Source of the DNA: Niveibacterium microcysteis
GTDB taxonomy: Bacteria; Pseudomonadota; Gammaproteobacteria; Burkholderiales; Rhodocyclaceae
Length of the DNA stretch: 64,000 bases
NCBI RefSeq assembly: GCF_017161445.1
Contig: NZ_CP071060.1
Location: 1,488,001 to 1,552,000, forward strand
Direction of reading: 5' to 3'
This document shows positions 54,059 to 61,670 of the stretch, piece after piece (position 1 is the first letter of the stretch; each line of letters begins with the position of its first letter). A model generated the notes under the pieces. The model ran no database searches, was not told the DNA's origin, and worked only from the letters and a program-made list of their open reading frames with translations. The position numbers and the translations under genes are program-made.

Positions 54059-54834
54059 CAGAATTCCGGCGGCGCCACGCTGGCCGGATCAATGCCGTAG
54101 CGCCGGAAGATTGCGCGGAATTCCTCTGTCCGCTTGAACCCCTGCAGCGCCTGGCCGAACGCTTGCGCGAGCGGTTCGAGCCCGCGTGATCGAGAGAACG
54201 CGAGATAGAGCTTGCCGCCCGATATCGAGACCGGTTCGTATCGCACCTGATTCGCGACCCCCATCTGCTGTGCGGTGTACACCCCGACAGCGGTATCCAT
54301 CATGGCAAGGTCGATGTGCCCACGCAGCAGTTTGCGCAGATTCTGGCTGTGGGTGTCCACTGGCTCGCGCTGGAAATAGGGCGCGTTGGCAAAGTCGGGC
54401 GAATAGGCGTAGCCGGACAGCGTTCCGACCGTCTTGCCGGCAAGGCTGAACAGGCCCTGGTAGCGGAACGGCTTGGCGCTGAGGTAGAACAGCGTTGTAC
54501 GCGAAGCCGACAGCGCCTCTTCTGGAAACGCAAGATAGTCTTCGCGTTCGTTCTGGTCGCCGCGGCCGATGCCCAGTACGCCATCGACCTCGCCTTTCTC
54601 GGCCATCACCAGGGCGCGCCGCCAGGGCATGAAGCCGAGCTTCAGCGTGTGTCCCATCTTGCCGAGGACGGCCTTGCTGACCTCGTAGTCGAAGCCGCTC
54701 GGCTGCCCGTTGGTTTCAAAAACATAAGGTGCGAACGCCTCACTGACGACGAACAGCTCGCGCGCGAAAGCGCTCGCGCTGGTCAGCAACAGCGCGCTGA
54801 ACAGCACGGCCGCCAGCGGCAGTGAAACGAGCAT
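54058..54834 (-). CDS. Solute-binding protein, family 3
   Basis: A 258-residue periplasmic protein. It has a signal peptide (LPLAAVLFSALLLTSASAFA) and SBP_bac_3 features: PYVFETNGQPSGFDYEVSKA, MPWRRALVMAEKGEVDGVLG and LAGKTVGTLSGYAY. The ATG at 54834 follows GGGAG, and an upstream in-frame ATG was rejected because it precedes the signal peptide by 45 residues. It is co-transcribed with the family-1 binding protein downstream. A ligand such as an amino acid or organic acid is possible; nothing indicates which. No transporter genes are present. Confidence 0.82.
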   Translation of the reverse strand: MLVSLPLAAVLFSALLLTSASAFARELFVVSEAFAPYVFETNGQPSGFDYEVSKAVLGKMGHTLKLGFMPWRRALVMAEKGEVDGVLGIGRGDQNEREDYLAFPEEALSASRTTLFYLSAKPFRYQGLFSLAGKTVGTLSGYAYSPDFANAPYFQREPVDTHSQNLRKLLRGHIDLAMMDTAVGVYTAQQMGVANQVRYEPVSISGGKLYLAFSRSRGLEPLAQAFGQALQGFKRTEEFRAIFRRYGIDPASVAPPEF

Positions 54835-54934
54835 GCAGGTCGCTCCCGATTCCTTCGTGATGAGGCGGTTAACGACGGGCAGGGCTTTGACTTGATGCTG
54901 CCCGCTGCGCGGGCTCTCAACTTGTTCGGAACGG

Positions 54935-54968
54935 TGGCCATCGCATCGCGGTGGCGATGCGATGGCCA
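54935..54968 (-). terminator. Very stable stem-loop after lysA
   Basis: A perfect 15-bp stem (TGGCCATCGCATCGC / GCGATGCGATGGCCA) around a GGTG loop, 16 bp past the lysA stop. There is no T-tract, so it may act as an mRNA 3' stabiliser or a weak terminator. Confidence 0.6.
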
Positions 54969-54983
54969 ACCTGAATCGCGGGT

Positions 54984-56225
54984 TTAGCGCCCGGCTTCCA
55001 GTTCCAGCGCCAGCAGTTCTTGCACCGTCTGGCGGCGGCGGATCAGGCGGGCGGTGTCGCCGTCGATCATCACTTCCGGGATCAGCGGGCGCGAGTTGTA
55101 GTTCGACGACATCGAGGCACCGTAGGCGCCGGCATCGTGGATCACCAGCAGGTCGCCGACGCGCGCTTCGGGCAGGTGGCGCGTTTGCACCACGCCGCCT
55201 TCGCCCTGCGTGAACACATCACCCGATTCGCACAGCGGGCCGGCGATCACGGTGGCGTGCTCGGCGCGCGGGCTGTCGTCCTGCGGCAGCAGGCTGATGT
55301 GGTGGAAGCTGCCGTACATCGACGGCCGCATCAGGTCGTTGAAGCCGGCATCCACCAGCACGAAGCGGTTCTTGCCGGCTTGCTTCACCGCGCGCACTTC
55401 GGTCAGCAGCAGGCCGGATTCGGCCACCAGGTAGCGGCCCGGCTCGATTTCCAGGTGCGGCGTCGTGCCGAGGATCTGGCCGACTTCGCGGCGCGCCGCA
55501 TCCCACAGGCCGAAGTAGTGTTCGGTGTCGATCTGCGGGTCGTTCGTGCGGTAGGGAATCGACAGGCCACCGCCCGCCGAAATCGCCTCCAGCGGGGCGT
55601 CGAGCCGGCGGGTGAGTTCGACCATCGCGCCGCACACCTGTTCCAGATGCTTGTAATCGACACCCGAGCCGATGTGCATGTGCAGGCCGACCAGCTTCAG
55701 GCCGTGCTGGCGGATCGCGGCCAGCGCGGCCGGCAGGTCGGTGTGCCAGATGCCGTGCTTGCTGTGCTCGCCGCCGGTGTTGGTCTTGTTGCTGTGGCCA
55801 TGGCCAAAACCGGGGTTGATGCGCAGCCACACCCGGTGGCCCGGCGACACGGCGCCGAGCTGATGCAGCATGTCGATCGAACCGGCATTCACCGGAATCT
55901 CTTCCTCCACCACGCGGGCCAGCGTGGCGCGGTCGATCAGGTCGGCGGTGAACACGATGCCCGATTCGCCCTTGCGCGAGCTGTAGCCGGCCGCGAGCGC
56001 GCGCTCGATCTCGCCGAGCGACACCGCATCCACCTTCACGCCTTCTTCGCGCAGCAGGCGTAGCAGGTGGATGTTGGAGTTCGCTTTCTGCGCGAAGCGG
56101 ATCGTGTCGAAGGCGCGCAGCGCGGCGACATGCGCGCGGATCACCGCGGCGTCGTACACCCACAGCGGCGTGCCGTGCTGGCGGGTCAGAGCAAGGAGCT
56201 GGGTGGGGTTCAGGCTGGGCTTCAT
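54984..56225 (-). CDS. lysA: Diaminopimelate decarboxylase
   Basis: A 413-residue PLP enzyme converting meso-DAP to lysine. The PLP lysine is K47 (RFAQKANSN), and HIGSG, GGGLSIPY and GPLCESGDVF (about 342) are family motifs. The ATG at 56225 gives the usual N-terminus; 96 upstream in-frame codons have no similarity and overlap the divergent lysR promoter. It is divergent from a LysR regulator as in E. coli lysA/lysR. Confidence 0.95.
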   Translation of the reverse strand: MKPSLNPTQLLALTRQHGTPLWVYDAAVIRAHVAALRAFDTIRFAQKANSNIHLLRLLREEGVKVDAVSLGEIERALAAGYSSRKGESGIVFTADLIDRATLARVVEEEIPVNAGSIDMLHQLGAVSPGHRVWLRINPGFGHGHSNKTNTGGEHSKHGIWHTDLPAALAAIRQHGLKLVGLHMHIGSGVDYKHLEQVCGAMVELTRRLDAPLEAISAGGGLSIPYRTNDPQIDTEHYFGLWDAARREVGQILGTTPHLEIEPGRYLVAESGLLLTEVRAVKQAGKNRFVLVDAGFNDLMRPSMYGSFHHISLLPQDDSPRAEHATVIAGPLCESGDVFTQGEGGVVQTRHLPEARVGDLLVIHDAGAYGASMSSNYNSRPLIPEVMIDGDTARLIRRRQTVQELLALELEAGR

Positions 56226-56299
56226 CGTCGCGCGTCCGGTTTGAATTTGGGAATGGCGACAGTGTGCCGCGCGCGAGGTATTTCGAAAAATGCGAATTT

Positions 56300-56316
56300 G
56301 TGCGTCAATCATGCAC
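56300..56316. promoter_or_regulatory. LysR-type binding dyad between lysA and lysR
   Basis: GTGC-N9-GCAC, with T and A at the outer conserved positions, lies in the 109-bp divergent region between lysA and lysR. It resembles the T-Nx-A dyads bound by LysR-type regulators. Confidence 0.45.
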
Positions 56317-56334
56317 TGCTGATATGGATAAGCC

Positions 56335-57246
56335 ATGCTGCTGACCCACCGCCTGATCGATGTGTTCCGCGCCGTGATGAACACCGGCAATGTCACCCGC
56401 GCCGCCGAATTGCTGCACACCTCGCAGCCCACAGTCAGCCGCGAGCTCGCGCGGCTCGAACAGGTGGTCGGCATGACGTTGTTCGACCGCGTGCGCGGCC
56501 GCCTGCAGCCCACGGCGCGGGCAGTGCAGTTGTTCGACGAAGTGCAGCGCAGCTATGTGGGGTTGGAGCGGGTCGCCGCCACCGCCGAATCGCTGCGTCA
56601 CTTCGCGCAGGGGCGTTTGAGCGTGGCGTGTCTGCCGGCCCTCTCGCACGGCTTGCTGCCGGCGGCCTGCGCCGAGTTTGTCGCGGCGCATCCGCAGGCC
56701 AGCCTGTCGATCACGCCGCAGGAATCCCCGCTGCTCGAAGAATGGCTCAGCGCGCAGCGCTTCGATCTGGGCCTCACCGAACACGCCGAGCCGCCGCCCG
56801 GCACCACCGCGGAAGACATCTTCGTTGGCGACGAAGTGGCGGTGCTGCCGGATGGCCATCGGCTTCTTGGCCAGAACGTGCTGCACCCGGCGGATTTCGC
56901 GGGCGAGTCCTTCGTCAGCCTCGCGCCGCAGGATGCGTACCGTCAGGCCATCGACGCGATGTTCGCCGCGCAGGGCGTGCAGCGCCGGCTGGTGATCGAG
57001 ACCACCAGCGCGGTGTCGGTCTGCGCGCTGGTGCGGCAGGGGCTGGGTGTGTCGATCGTCAATCCGCTCACCGCGATCGAGCTGGAAGGCCTGGGCCTGC
57101 ACTGGCGCCCGATCAGCGTGTCGATCCCGTTTCGGGTTACGCTGATTCGCCCGCAGCAGCGGCCCAGCACGCCACTGGCCGATACGTTCGCCGCCGCCTT
57201 GCGCCACGCCGCGGCGCGGGTGCGGCAGCGGGCGGGGCGGGTTTAG
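56335..57246 (+). CDS. lysR: LysR-family activator of lysA
   Basis: A 303-residue LTTR with an N-terminal HTH (LIDVFRAVMNTGNVTRAAEL, LHTSQPTVSRELARLEQVVG) and a periplasmic-binding-protein-like effector domain. It is divergent from lysA, which in E. coli is activated by LysR in response to DAP and lysine. Assignment as LysR proper rests on this context and on the close resemblance of its HTH region to LysR. Confidence 0.88.
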   Translation: MLLTHRLIDVFRAVMNTGNVTRAAELLHTSQPTVSRELARLEQVVGMTLFDRVRGRLQPTARAVQLFDEVQRSYVGLERVAATAESLRHFAQGRLSVACLPALSHGLLPAACAEFVAAHPQASLSITPQESPLLEEWLSAQRFDLGLTEHAEPPPGTTAEDIFVGDEVAVLPDGHRLLGQNVLHPADFAGESFVSLAPQDAYRQAIDAMFAAQGVQRRLVIETTSAVSVCALVRQGLGVSIVNPLTAIELEGLGLHWRPISVSIPFRVTLIRPQQRPSTPLADTFAAALRHAAARVRQRAGRV

Positions 57247-57322
57247 GGAAAGCCCTTGCTGGCTCTGCTTGCGCAAGCGCACTAAAGTGCCCTTCGCGGT
57301 ACTCACTCTGGATAGGACGTCA

Positions 57323-58060
57323 ATGCGCCGTTTGTTTGCCGTGCTCCTGATGCTGATTGCGCCCACCGTGTTGGCGGAGGACGTGACGATGGCGTTCGGC
57401 GAGAAGATCCCGCCGTTCTGCTTCCCGGAGACGAATTCGGGCATCGAGATCGAAGTGATCGCCGAGGCGCTCGCCGTAGGCGGCGGGCACAGGCTCAAAC
57501 CCGTGTACTTTCCCTTTGCTCGCGTGCCGGTGGCGTTCAAGGCTGGCGAAGTCGATGCCGCGATGACCGATCTGGGCGAGGACATGCAGCCGCACGGCGG
57601 CCACTATGGTGACCCGGCGGTGTTCTACGACAACGTGTTCATCACGCTGCGCTCACGCGGGCTGAAGATCCGGCGGCCGGAAGACCTGAAGGGCTTATCG
57701 GTGATTGCCTTCCAGGGCGCCGACAAGCGTTACCCCGAATGGCTGGGGCCGGTGAAGCAGGCCGGCAATTACCACGAGCAGAACGACCAGTCGCTGCAGG
57801 TACGCATGCTCAACGACGGGCGCCACGATGTGGTGCTGAGCGACCGCAACATCTTCCGCTACTTCTCGCTTCAGCTCACCCGGACCGGCAGCTTCAAGCA
57901 GCAGCCGATACAGGAACACGCGTTCACCATCGCGCGCCCGCAGGACTACCGGCCGGTGTTTCGCAGCGCCAAGGTGCGCGACGACTTCAATGCCGGGCTT
58001 GCCCTGCTCAAGAAGAGCGGGCGCTACCGCGCGATCTACGACAAGTACCTCAGGGACTAG
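57323..58060 (+). CDS. Solute-binding protein, family 3
   Basis: A 245-residue periplasmic protein with a short signal (MRRLFAVLLMLIAPTVLA) and SBP_bac_3 features: FGEKIPPFCFPETNSGIEIE, KPVYFPFARVPVAFKAGEVD and KGLSVIAFQGA. The ATG at 57323 follows AGGA and starts the signal. No permease gene is nearby. It is the third orphan binding protein within 6 kb, though on the other strand and separated by lysA/lysR. Confidence 0.82.
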   Translation: MRRLFAVLLMLIAPTVLAEDVTMAFGEKIPPFCFPETNSGIEIEVIAEALAVGGGHRLKPVYFPFARVPVAFKAGEVDAAMTDLGEDMQPHGGHYGDPAVFYDNVFITLRSRGLKIRRPEDLKGLSVIAFQGADKRYPEWLGPVKQAGNYHEQNDQSLQVRMLNDGRHDVVLSDRNIFRYFSLQLTRTGSFKQQPIQEHAFTIARPQDYRPVFRSAKVRDDFNAGLALLKKSGRYRAIYDKYLRD

Positions 58061-58234
58061 CGGCGGCGCGGCATCGCCGACTGGCTGAGCGCCATCGCCG
58101 GCGAGTTCCGCATGTGGCACAAATACGCTTTACGGCGCGCGGACTTGAAATCGCCGCCTGCCGGACCCATCTTGCATGCGTAGAATTGGCCGCGCCCGGC
58201 GGTCCTTCGGTCCCGGTTCTCGAAAGGAGTCACG

Positions 58235-58843
58235 ATGTTGCGTCGCGTACTGACCCTGTTGTCTGCCCTGATTCTGGCCACGAGCCTGACCGCTTGCGGC
58301 TACAACGACTTCCAGCGCCTGGACGAAGAGGTGAAAGCCGGCTGGGCCGAAGTGCTCAACCAGTACCAACGCCGTGCGGACCTGATTCCGAACATCGTCG
58401 CCACCGTAAAGGGTGAAGCCAGCTTCGAGCAGGACACCCTGACCAAGGTGATCGAGGCTCGCGCCAAGGCCACCAGCATCCAGGCCACGCCGGAACTGGT
58501 GAACGACCCCGAGGCCTTCAAGAAATTCCAGGCCGCGCAGGGTGAGCTGACCGGCGCGTTGTCGCGCCTGATGGTGGTCAGCGAGCAGTACCCGAATCTC
58601 AAGGCGAACCAGGCCTTCCAGGACCTGCGGGTGCAGCTCGAAGGCACCGAGAACCGCATCACCGTGGCACGCAACCGCTACATCAAGACGGTGCAGAGCT
58701 ACAACGTGCTGGCGCGCAGCTTCCCGAGCAACCTCACCGCGATGGCGATGGGCTACAAGCCGAAGGAGAGCTTCACGGTGCAGAACGAAGCGCAGATCTC
58801 GCAGCCCCCGGCAGTGAACTTCGACCAGCCTGCGAAGAAGTGA
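58235..58843 (+). CDS. LemA-family lipoprotein
   Basis: A 202-residue protein with a lipobox LTAC (C21), so it is probably anchored after LspA processing. The LemA helical core is visible: QRRADLIPNIVATVKGEASF, ARAKATSIQ and ENRITVARNRYI, ending NVLARSFPSNLTA. The family has a coiled-helix fold and an unknown role. It is followed by two TPM-domain genes, a conserved trio in many bacteria. Confidence 0.92.
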   Translation: MLRRVLTLLSALILATSLTACGYNDFQRLDEEVKAGWAEVLNQYQRRADLIPNIVATVKGEASFEQDTLTKVIEARAKATSIQATPELVNDPEAFKKFQAAQGELTGALSRLMVVSEQYPNLKANQAFQDLRVQLEGTENRITVARNRYIKTVQSYNVLARSFPSNLTAMAMGYKPKESFTVQNEAQISQPPAVNFDQPAKK

Positions 58844-58856
58844 TCCGGCGCGCGTG

Positions 58857-59750
58857 ATGCTGCTCCGCGCCTTCCTGCTGCTTCTGGCCTGCTGCTTCGC
58901 ACCCGCCTGGGCGCAGGATGTGCAGCCGGTGCCCGCGCTCAGCGGCCGCGTGATCGACCAGACCGGCACGCTGTCGGCTGCTCAGCGCACTGCGCTGAGC
59001 AGCAAGCTCGAACAGTTCGAGCACGAGGTCGGTAGCCAGATCGTCGTCCTGATGGTGCCGACGGCGCAGCCGGAGGACATCGCTGCCTACGCGCAGCGGG
59101 TGGCGGACACCTGGAAGATCGGCCGGCGCGATGTCGGCGACGGGCTGCTGATCGTCGTAGCGAAGGAAGACCGACGGCTACGCATCGAAGTCGCCAAGGC
59201 GCTCGAAGGCGCGGTGCCAGATCTGGCTGCCAAGCAGATCATCGATCGAGCACTGAAGCCGGCATTCAAGAAGGGCGACTTCGCCGGTGGGCTCGATGCG
59301 GCAGTAGACCTGCTCGCGGCGCGGATTCGTGGCGAGGGCTTGCCGGCGCCACCGCCTGAGCGCGCCTCGCAATACCGCACGGGTGGCGACGCCGGTGGCG
59401 GCGGGGAATCGACGCTGATCTTCTTTGTCCTTGGCGTACTCGCGGCCAGCGTGCTGCTCAAAGCGGTGCTCGGCCGCACCCTCGGTGTGATGGGCACCAG
59501 TGCAGTGGCAGGCCTGGCGGGTTGGTTGCTGTCATCCAGCATCGTGCTGGCCGCGATCGCCGGTGTTGTTGGGCTCATTCTGGCTGCGGTCGGCGTCGGC
59601 AATCTGGCGAGCTTGCTCGGCAATGCGCTCAGCGTGGGCTCGCATGGCGGCGGAGGCGGTGGCTTCGGTGGCGGTGGCGATGGCGGAGGTGGATTTTCCT
59701 CCGGCGGCGGTGGCGATTTCGGTGGCGGCGGCGCCTCGGGAGACTGGTGA
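58857..59750 (+). CDS. TPM-domain membrane protein (YgcG-like)
   Basis: A 297-residue protein with a signal peptide (LLRAFLLLLACCFAPAWA), then a TPM (TLP18.3/Psb32/MOLO-1) domain: GRVIDQTGTLSAAQRTALSS, VLMVPTAQPEDIAAYAQRVA and GDGLLIVVAKEDRRLRIEV. Two TM helices (about 185-245) follow, then a glycine-rich tail (GGGGGGFGGGGDGGGGF). TPM domains are tied to membrane protein quality control or phosphatase-like activity. An adjacent GTG at 58854 is an alternative start. The stop overlaps the next TPM gene. Confidence 0.9.
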   Translation: MLLRAFLLLLACCFAPAWAQDVQPVPALSGRVIDQTGTLSAAQRTALSSKLEQFEHEVGSQIVVLMVPTAQPEDIAAYAQRVADTWKIGRRDVGDGLLIVVAKEDRRLRIEVAKALEGAVPDLAAKQIIDRALKPAFKKGDFAGGLDAAVDLLAARIRGEGLPAPPPERASQYRTGGDAGGGGESTLIFFVLGVLAASVLLKAVLGRTLGVMGTSAVAGLAGWLLSSSIVLAAIAGVVGLILAAVGVGNLASLLGNALSVGSHGGGGGGFGGGGDGGGGFSSGGGGDFGGGGASGDW

Positions 59751-60283
59751 TGCCCGGTTCGATCGGCCCTCAAACTCCGCGCCCATGGCGCTTCATCCGC
59801 CACGGCCTGTTCGGCGGGCGCCACGTCCGCCGCGCAATCGACGATGCGGCCATGAAGCGCTTGCAGTCGCTCGTCCGCGAGAGCGAAACGCAGCACAGCG
59901 GCGAAATCCGCATCGTGGTCGAAGCGGGCCTGCCCAACTCCTACCTCTGGAAGCGGCTCAGCGCGCGCGACCGCGCCATCACGCTGTTCGGCAAGCTGCG
60001 GGTGTGGGATACCGAGCACAACAACGGGGTGCTGATCTATCTGCTGCTCGCGGAACGGCGCATCGAAATCATTGCCGACCGCGGACTGGATCGGCGGGTC
60101 AGCATCATCGAGTGGCACAACCTGCTGGGCGACATGCGGGCCGAATTTGCCGCAGGCCGCTTCGAGCAGGGTCTGGCGGCCGCCGTGGCTGCCGTGGGCG
60201 GTTTGCTGCGGCAGCATTTTCCGCTGGCGCCCGGTGAGGCGAATCCGAACGAGTTGCCAGACGTACCGCTACGCCTCGGCTAA
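59750..60283 (+). CDS. Second TPM-domain protein
   Basis: A 177-residue soluble TPM protein: KRLQSLVRESETQHSGEIRI, VWDTEHNNGVLIYLLLAERR and EIIADRGLDRRVS, with a C-terminal FEQGLAAAVAAVGGLLRQHF. It overlaps the upstream TPM gene as TGATG, so lemA-TPM-TPM is one operon. Its TAA stop (60281-60283) is part of the CTAA target duplication of the adjacent MITE. Confidence 0.88.
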   Translation: MPGSIGPQTPRPWRFIRHGLFGGRHVRRAIDDAAMKRLQSLVRESETQHSGEIRIVVEAGLPNSYLWKRLSARDRAITLFGKLRVWDTEHNNGVLIYLLLAERRIEIIADRGLDRRVSIIEWHNLLGDMRAEFAAGRFEQGLAAAVAAVGGLLRQHFPLAPGEANPNELPDVPLRLG

Positions 60284-60426
60284 GGAAGGTCTGAATAAGT
60301 GGCTGCGACGGCGCATCGCGGCGTTGTGGCGTGCTCGCTCCCGCGCCTATCCATTTGATATGTCTTGGTCGCTGCGCGCGCCACGCCTTGCGCTGCATCC
60401 GTCTCGCTCACTTTTTCAGATCTTCC
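60284..60426. mobile_element. 143-bp MITE with 18-bp inverted ends and CTAA target duplication
   Basis: The ends GGAAGGTCTGAATAAGTG (60284-60301) and CACTTTTTCAGATCTTCC (60409-60426) are inverted repeats matching at 16/18. The flanks are CTAA on both sides (60280-60283 and 60427-60430). The interior is itself partly palindromic and has no ORF. A 4-bp YTAR-type duplication fits IS5-group transposases. It lies immediately after the stop codon of the second TPM gene. Confidence 0.8.
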
Positions 60427-60471
60427 CTAAGTGCGCCCCAACGATCGAGGGGGCGCTGGTTACTGCGGACG

Positions 60472-61395
60472 TCATCTGATCGGCGTCAGCCAGTCGGCGT
60501 GTGCCGGCACTTCACCCTTCACGCAGGCGAAGTAGCGCGACTGCAGCGCACGCGTGATCGGGCCCGGCGTGCCATCGCCGACACGGCGGCGATCCACTTC
60601 AACGATCGGCGTCACTTCGACCGCGGTGCCGCAGAAGAAGAGTTCGTCTGCCAGCACGAGGTCGTCGCGCGTCAGGCGCGCAGCGCGCACCGGGTAGCCC
60701 AGGTCAGCCGCCAGCGCATGCAGCGTGCGGCGGGTGATGCCGTCGAGCGCGACGGTCACCTCCGGTTCCAGGATTTCGCCACCGCGCACGATGAAGACAT
60801 TCTCGCCCGGCCCTTCGGCGACAAAGCCTTCGGTATCCAGCAGCACCGCTTCATCGTAGCCATCCGCACGCGCTTCCCGCGCCGCCAGGATCGCCGTGGT
60901 GTAGCCGCCGATCGCCTTGGCGCGGCACGGGTAGGCGTTGGGGTGCTGCCGTGCCCAGGTCGACACCTTCACCCGCACCCCGTGCGTCAGCGCATCGGCG
61001 CCGAGGTAGCGGCCCCAGGGCATCGCCATCACGCCAACGCGCACCGACAAGCCGGCGGGGTCCATGCCGAGGCGCTCATCGCCAAGGAACACCAACGGGC
61101 GCAAATAGCCTTCAGTGAGGCCGTTGCGGCGCATTGCTTCAACGCAGGCTTCGTGCAGTGCTGCGCGGCTGAACGGGATTTCGATGCCGAGCAGGCGGGC
61201 GGAGCCTTCGAGGCGTGCCAGATGCTCGTCAAGGCGGAAGATCGCCGCGCCATCGGCACCTGCATAGCAGCGGATGCCTTCAAAGCAGCCCAGTCCGTAA
61301 TGCAAGGTGTGGGTGCCCAGGTGCACCGTTGCGTCGCGCCAGCGTAGCCATTCACCATCCAGCCAGATCCAGCCATCACGTTCCGACAGTTTCAT
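60472..61395 (-). CDS. ilvE: Branched-chain amino acid aminotransferase
   Basis: A 307-residue class IV PLP transaminase making Val, Leu and Ile. The PLP lysine is K160 (YPCRAKAIGGYTTAI), and EGIRCY and EGPGENVFIV are conserved. The ATG at 61395 has GGAG 8 nt upstream and is preferred to a GTG three codons earlier. It is convergent with the lemA operon; a GC-rich inverted repeat near 60433-60456 (GCGCCCC...GGGGCGC) may end its transcript. Confidence 0.94.
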   Translation of the reverse strand: MKLSERDGWIWLDGEWLRWRDATVHLGTHTLHYGLGCFEGIRCYAGADGAAIFRLDEHLARLEGSARLLGIEIPFSRAALHEACVEAMRRNGLTEGYLRPLVFLGDERLGMDPAGLSVRVGVMAMPWGRYLGADALTHGVRVKVSTWARQHPNAYPCRAKAIGGYTTAILAAREARADGYDEAVLLDTEGFVAEGPGENVFIVRGGEILEPEVTVALDGITRRTLHALAADLGYPVRAARLTRDDLVLADELFFCGTAVEVTPIVEVDRRRVGDGTPGPITRALQSRYFACVKGEVPAHADWLTPIR

Positions 61396-61670
61396 TTCGT
61401 TCACTCCAAAGCGATCCGGGAATCGCCCGCGCCAAGGCGGGCAAACGGGCCGACCCGGGTTGGGCGGCGGGCGGTGCGAATCAGCTCGGGGTACTGGAGG
61501 GCTGTGGCGGCACCGGTGTGCGGGGTAGGGCCACTTTGCCGGCGGCGTGGTGCGGGGTCGAACGAAAAGCGTGCGGCTTGGGGTGAGGGAATTTCACTCG
61601 AACACGGCGCATGCCGCGGGTGGGTGAGGTGCGGGCGCGTCGTGCCGGCACCTGCGGGGGCTCACCGGCC

